A stretch of DNA of 64,000 nucleotides from Chitinophaga rhizosphaerae. GTDB taxonomy: Bacteria > Bacteroidota > Bacteroidia > Chitinophagales > Chitinophagaceae. Below the pieces are notes generated by a model that searched no databases, was not told where the DNA came from, and saw only the letters and a list, made by a program, of their open reading frames with translations. Of this stretch, positions 61,201 through 64,000 are shown piece by piece; position 1 is the first letter of the stretch; each line of letters begins with the position of its first letter. The position numbers were made by a program, and so were the translations under genes. The DNA lies in contig NZ_RXLO01000001.1 of NCBI RefSeq assembly GCF_003958645.1, positions 434,001 through 498,000 of the forward strand, written 5' to 3'.

Positions 61201-62728
61201 TCAGCATAACGAGGTCGAGGGCCGGCAGCGCCTGCGGTTCGTTTGCCTTGAAGTAGAACGCCGGCTCCTCGATCTTTCCCCGTAATTCGGAACTGAACAG
61301 GAGCCACGACAGCAGGTTATCCTGCCGGTCGTCCGCAAACGTCCATAGTTTATCGTCCACGACCGACAGCGAAACATTTGCCGGCAAAGGTTGCCCGTCG
61401 GCGGTGGTTGTCTTTATCCGGACTTTGACCTTTTCCCGCGGCAGGTATTTTTCCTTTTCCGGGACGAGGGAAATGATCATCTGCCGGTCTCTCCGCACGA
61501 ACGCCCGCCTCTCCGCCACCGGCGCGCCTTCCGGGGTTTGAAGGCGGATGCGCAGGATGCCGGCGGGGAAAGAATCGGTGGGTATCGCAATGGATGTTGA
61601 TCCGGTGAATGATTGAATCGGGAATGATTGCAATAATTTTTCGCGGGAGTGGACGGTAAGCCGGTAAGCGCATGTATGATTGCTCGCTATCTGAATCCCC
61701 AGCTCCAGGCTATCGTTCCAGCAGGTAAGCACCGCTCCGTTATCAGTGGCCAAAGGCAGGAGATAGGCCGTATCGCCGCCCTGGCTGCCGGCAAGCCGGG
61801 CCTTGTATTGACGGCCTTTGACCGGCCTGATGGAGAACTTCCCCATGCCGTAGCGGTAGGTATCGAACGTGGCGGCCACATTCCCGAATTGGTCCGTCAC
61901 CGCGCCACTGACTTCTGCCGGTTTTCCGAATTCATCGACCGCGCGGAATGCCATTACCGAAAGCAGCCCGTTCACAAAGGTTCCGCCTTCCGGCAAAAAC
62001 TGCAAATCGATTTTATTCAACACCACCGGCACGCTTCTGGAAATGCTTTCCCGCAGCTGATCGATCTGGAGCTGCAGTAACAGGAGCACGTCGGTAGACC
62101 GGAGCTCGTCCGGCAACCGGAAGTGCACGTTGGCCTTGCCATCTGCACCGGTAATAACGGCCCCGCTGGTGAAGGGCTTCCCTTCCACCATCACCGTAAA
62201 CTGAACTTCGCGGTTGAAGACCGGCTTATCGTCGAGGGTACGGGCGGTGAAAGCTGCGTTCACGGTTGCGCCGGGCCCGTAGCCTTTCTGCGGAAAATCC
62301 AGCTGCAGGAGGATCCTGGGAGCCACCACCCGCTGCACCGTGATCTCTTTCGAAAACCAGGTAGCGTCTGATTCATTGCGCATCCCGTTCGTATACGCCC
62401 GTACTTTATAAATCCCGCCTTTCGTATTCCCGCCAAAATGAAACGAGCCTTCCGCATACCCGTCGCGCACCGGGAACTGCTGGACAGCCAACTGTTTTCC
62501 ATCGGGTGAAAACCATTCCACCTGTACGCTTTCCGAGAGGAAAGATGGCCGTCCGTCCTGGCCCCGGGTCACATACACCTTGTAAAAAACCACATCTCCC
62601 GGTGAGAAGAAAGTATGATTGAAATGAACATACACCTTTTGCTTCGCGTTGGCGTACCCTTTCAGTTGCGCGTGGCCGGAACCCGCCATCATGCAGCATA
62701 TCGATAGTATTGCGATAATCAGTTTCAT
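58250..62728 (-). CDS. Alpha-2-macroglobulin-like protein with embedded TonB-receptor plug segment
   Basis: 1,492 residues with a signal peptide (1-20, ending GSGHA). The N-terminal ~520 residues are macroglobulin-type beta domains (QKVYVHFNHTFFSPGDVVFY, VKVRIKTTTADGQPLPANVS). At about 660-770 lies a plug-like segment with VVVGYGALKRHEQVGA, RGASTMAGNNEPLVIVNGIP and ITVLKGNTATAIYGSRAING, hallmarks of SusC-type plugs, but no barrel follows. The A2M domain comes next (FWAPVVFTDARGEATVTF). The thioester-type motif GCFEQ (Cys1043, Gln1046) in PHGCFEQVSST and an alpha-toroid follow. It starts 3 bp after the TonB receptor, so the two are probably partners. Protease trapping is the family role; how the plug is used is unknown. 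Confidence 0.85.
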   Translation of the reverse strand: MKLIIAILSICCMMAGSGHAQLKGYANAKQKVYVHFNHTFFSPGDVVFYKVYVTRGQDGRPSFLSESVQVEWFSPDGKQLAVQQFPVRDGYAEGSFHFGGNTKGGIYKVRAYTNGMRNESDATWFSKEITVQRVVAPRILLQLDFPQKGYGPGATVNAAFTARTLDDKPVFNREVQFTVMVEGKPFTSGAVITGADGKANVHFRLPDELRSTDVLLLLQLQIDQLRESISRSVPVVLNKIDLQFLPEGGTFVNGLLSVMAFRAVDEFGKPAEVSGAVTDQFGNVAATFDTYRYGMGKFSIRPVKGRQYKARLAGSQGGDTAYLLPLATDNGAVLTCWNDSLELGIQIASNHTCAYRLTVHSREKLLQSFPIQSFTGSTSIAIPTDSFPAGILRIRLQTPEGAPVAERRAFVRRDRQMIISLVPEKEKYLPREKVKVRIKTTTADGQPLPANVSLSVVDDKLWTFADDRQDNLLSWLLFSSELRGKIEEPAFYFKANEPQALPALDLVMLTHGYRYFDPVPRFRETGIQPFSFGEEHYIIGAVYSKRQVPMKCRVYLYHTQSRKWAAATVTDSLGRFVFAGVSPTEYYSAVAGPLPPDSAAFIRFFHGSAFSEAKQNIVDQARAPQPVAVPVPAVAADTMGNGFFGLLDKIPASGSNLNDVVVVGYGALKRHEQVGAQVVHLNAAGPVPGGALAGNLQGIVAGITVQTPANPLSGNRMSIRGASTMAGNNEPLVIVNGIPAAMADVQQNIADISSITVLKGNTATAIYGSRAINGVILVNSSFYPYSWKSFALYKESAYLKEDYVRPWSNYNYAERFYTPIYGDGRNVQDDFRETIFWAPVVFTDARGEATVTFSNSDANTTFRMIAEGIGHEGSPGRTEATYAAESRIAAELTVPKDLLSGDSAILQLHLKNNDTVPLGVNFRLEVPDKFLLAKVDTFSVTLLPGVSRVMHIPVVVTGAGSGMIFLYQESGSRTKSRKGFDVEARERGFPASRSFTGQRTEKHAFSAEGIVPGSLRYTAQIFQYTDEQLEEGLKAMLREPHGCFEQVSSTTHPNLLILEMLGNSGHLRAGARNRAMRYLERGYRKLAAFETPDHGFDWFGRAPGSTLLSAYGLMEFTDMRRFIQVDTGLLNRTKRFLLARRDGDGCFRDKGEKRARSSTDEARDAYVVYAMVESGLGDSILPEYHTAFQQALAGRNAYIAGVMALAAHRLGRTADFQRLVAKLEALPRAGESPFYSGLRSLEVEIAALRAMAWSRMQNPPIPKIAREMGVIMNNKSSYGYGSTQATVMALKAVAAYSTLQTGSLEGPLSLLIDGKPAVTNGKPQPLDAGKHRVEVIYPGINDGMPYLVEAYWRTLTPPASEEKPIRLQTQLGQDAASVGSTVRMRIEVRNTEAKGQAMTIAKIGIPGGLQLQPWQLKEWTDKQDVAYYEIFDGYLVLYWRHFRPGERKTLHLDLKAGFPGKYHAQAGCAGLYYVPEQRDWQAGTEISVLPAQ

Positions 62729-62731
62729 GGA

Positions 62732-64000
62732 TCAGAATTGAAGATGAAGGGAAGCACCGTACCGGCGGGAAGAAGGCAGACGGAAATAATCGATCCCCGA
62801 AAACCCGGCCTGTCCATACAATTCCTGTCCCGGCGCGGCGCCGGAATAGGCTTGCCACAGGAACAGGTTTTCCGCGAACACGGATAACATGATTTTCCCT
62901 GGCTTGCCGTAGCGAAAAATGTCATAATTCAGCGCGATCCTCCGGAGATTGAGCCAGTCGTTCGGCTCGATGTAATCCTCCGCCACACCGCCCGGCCCGT
63001 AACGTACCCAGCGGTTGCGCTCCACTGGCTGCGACGGGTCGTAAAACCGGACGGGCTTTTCGTTCGGATGACCGGCAAGGTCTACACCTGGAAAAACATA
63101 ATCGCGCACATTCCGCAATTGACCGGAGGTTTCCGAGCGGCCGTAGTAATCCAGCGCCGCGGCGGTGCCGTTCCAGACCTCGCCGCCTTTCTGCCATTCA
63201 AGCGTGGCTTCCAGTTTTAAAAACCGCCATTCGACGCCGTTGGTCAGCGACATCACGAAGTCCGGTTTGGCATTGGCGATCTTGCGTGTGCCCGGCCCGC
63301 GTAGCGGAAAGCCGTCCGGCCCGATGATCAGGCGGTTTTGCCCGTCGCGCATCCAGTATGTTCCGGCGATCGCGTCCATCGGATATCCTTCCGCGAATAT
63401 TTTGAACACGTCCCGGAACCCTGCAACCGGAAGGTAATCGTTACCCGCGTAAGCTTTCGTGACCAGATGCTGCCAGGTGGAGAAAAGGAGGGAATGGCGG
63501 AAATGCATACCGGCACTGCTATAAACAAACTGCTCGTGGCGATATGATAATTCGACATCCAGTCCCTCGCGGATATGATCCCCGATCTGCCGCAATTCGA
63601 GACGGTCGCCGGCAGGCAGGGCCACCACATCACCTTCTGCCTGCCGCCTGAACAGGGACACACCGATCGTGAAATGCTGTTCGATGACAGCCTCCAGCCT
63701 TGCGCTCCATTCCGAATGCCGGATAGCCGGCTGCCCGTCGAAGGTTTGCACTTCAGCGCGGGGCATGGACCCAGCGGAAAAATAACTTTCGATGTTGAGG
63801 AAGTTCGCCGTGGCGAGGGATTCATCCAGCCTAAGCTCCGTTGCATCTTTACGGTAAGACAGCGATCCGGTGAACGAAACCCCATCAGGGTCCCATCTGC
63901 CATCCACCTTGAACCAGGGCAGCAGCGACGCCGGTTTTGAGAGGGTGTTCGACCGGTATGCGGTTACACCGGCGAACAGGCCTCCGTCCACATCATTGCC
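62732..64000 (-). CDS. TonB-dependent receptor, C-terminal part (cut by window edge)
   Basis: The last ~420 residues of an outer-membrane barrel; the frame is open to the right edge, so the gene starts outside. It has repeated amphipathic strands with aromatic ends (LDVELSYRHEQFVYSSAGMH reads as such a strand pair), a PNDWLNLRRIALNYDI segment typical of SusC-like C-terminal strands, FAENLFLWQ, and the terminal aromatic strand RYGASLHLQF. It is followed 3 bp later by the macroglobulin/plug gene. Substrate unknown. Confidence 0.85.
   Translation of the reverse strand, partial: GNDVDGGLFAGVTAYRSNTLSKPASLLPWFKVDGRWDPDGVSFTGSLSYRKDATELRLDESLATANFLNIESYFSAGSMPRAEVQTFDGQPAIRHSEWSARLEAVIEQHFTIGVSLFRRQAEGDVVALPAGDRLELRQIGDHIREGLDVELSYRHEQFVYSSAGMHFRHSLLFSTWQHLVTKAYAGNDYLPVAGFRDVFKIFAEGYPMDAIAGTYWMRDGQNRLIIGPDGFPLRGPGTRKIANAKPDFVMSLTNGVEWRFLKLEATLEWQKGGEVWNGTAAALDYYGRSETSGQLRNVRDYVFPGVDLAGHPNEKPVRFYDPSQPVERNRWVRYGPGGVAEDYIEPNDWLNLRRIALNYDIFRYGKPGKIMLSVFAENLFLWQAYSGAAPGQELYGQAGFSGIDYFRLPSSRRYGASLHLQF

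Overview
The window looks like chromosome of a Bacteroidota species, most likely Chitinophagaceae (Chitinophaga-like). The reasons are: promoters of the Bacteroidota type (TTTG, 19 bp, TAnnTTTG) instead of E. coli -35/-10 boxes, few Shine-Dalgarno sequences, an ECF sigma/FecR/SusC/SusD locus, DUF4959/DUF5000 and DUF4998 lipoproteins, and a giant secreted protein with a type IX secretion (CHU_C, type B) sorting domain. No phage, IS element, plasmid gene or CRISPR array was seen.

Layout: (1) 0-9.7 kb is a metal-resistance region. A HEAT-like protein diverges from a CDF exporter with a Cys-rich tail. An OmpR-type two-component system follows, then a CzcCBA-type RND efflux operon ending in a tiny His/Lys-rich secreted protein. 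Four TTTAA direct repeats, one helical turn apart, lie between the kinase and the pump and are the likely response-regulator operator. (2) 9.7-19.4 kb is one glycan-type uptake locus (ECF sigma, FecR, STN-domain SusC, SusD, two accessory lipoproteins) with no degradative enzyme in sight. (3) 19.4-23.1 kb has a serine hydrolase, serA, a DUF4260 membrane protein and an orphan lipoprotein. (4) 23.3-40.3 kb is a single 17-kb gene on the minus strand. It encodes about 5,676 residues with about 45 HYR-like repeats, 22 of them nearly identical 258-bp units, arranged partly as a 6-unit (1,548-bp) higher-order repeat.

(5) 40.7-48.2 kb is housekeeping: rpmI-rplT, a DUF151 nuclease-ispE pair, etfB-etfA, a TPR protein-tilS pair, rhomboid and rlmH. 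(6) 48-51.4 kb has two tRNA-Arg(ACG) genes flanking a NarL-type two-component system. Both tRNAs carry A19 and U56 in place of the near-universal G19-C56 pair. (7) 51.4-54.4 kb has a tandem universal stress protein with an FNR-like palindrome upstream, an SDR oxidoreductase and a Na+/Ca2+-type exchanger; base composition looks lower in GC by eye. (8) 54.5-57.9 kb holds two small ORFs and a four-gene operon of unknown function built around two DUF2589 paralogues. (9) 58.2-64 kb is a two-gene operon on the minus strand: the C-terminal part of a TonB-dependent receptor (cut by the window edge), then a 1,492-residue alpha-2-macroglobulin-like protein that contains a TonB-receptor plug-like segment.

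The least understood parts are the DUF2589 operon, the macroglobulin/plug fusion with its receptor, and the repeat architecture of the giant adhesin. Calls rest on reading motifs and translated sequence; no database search was possible.
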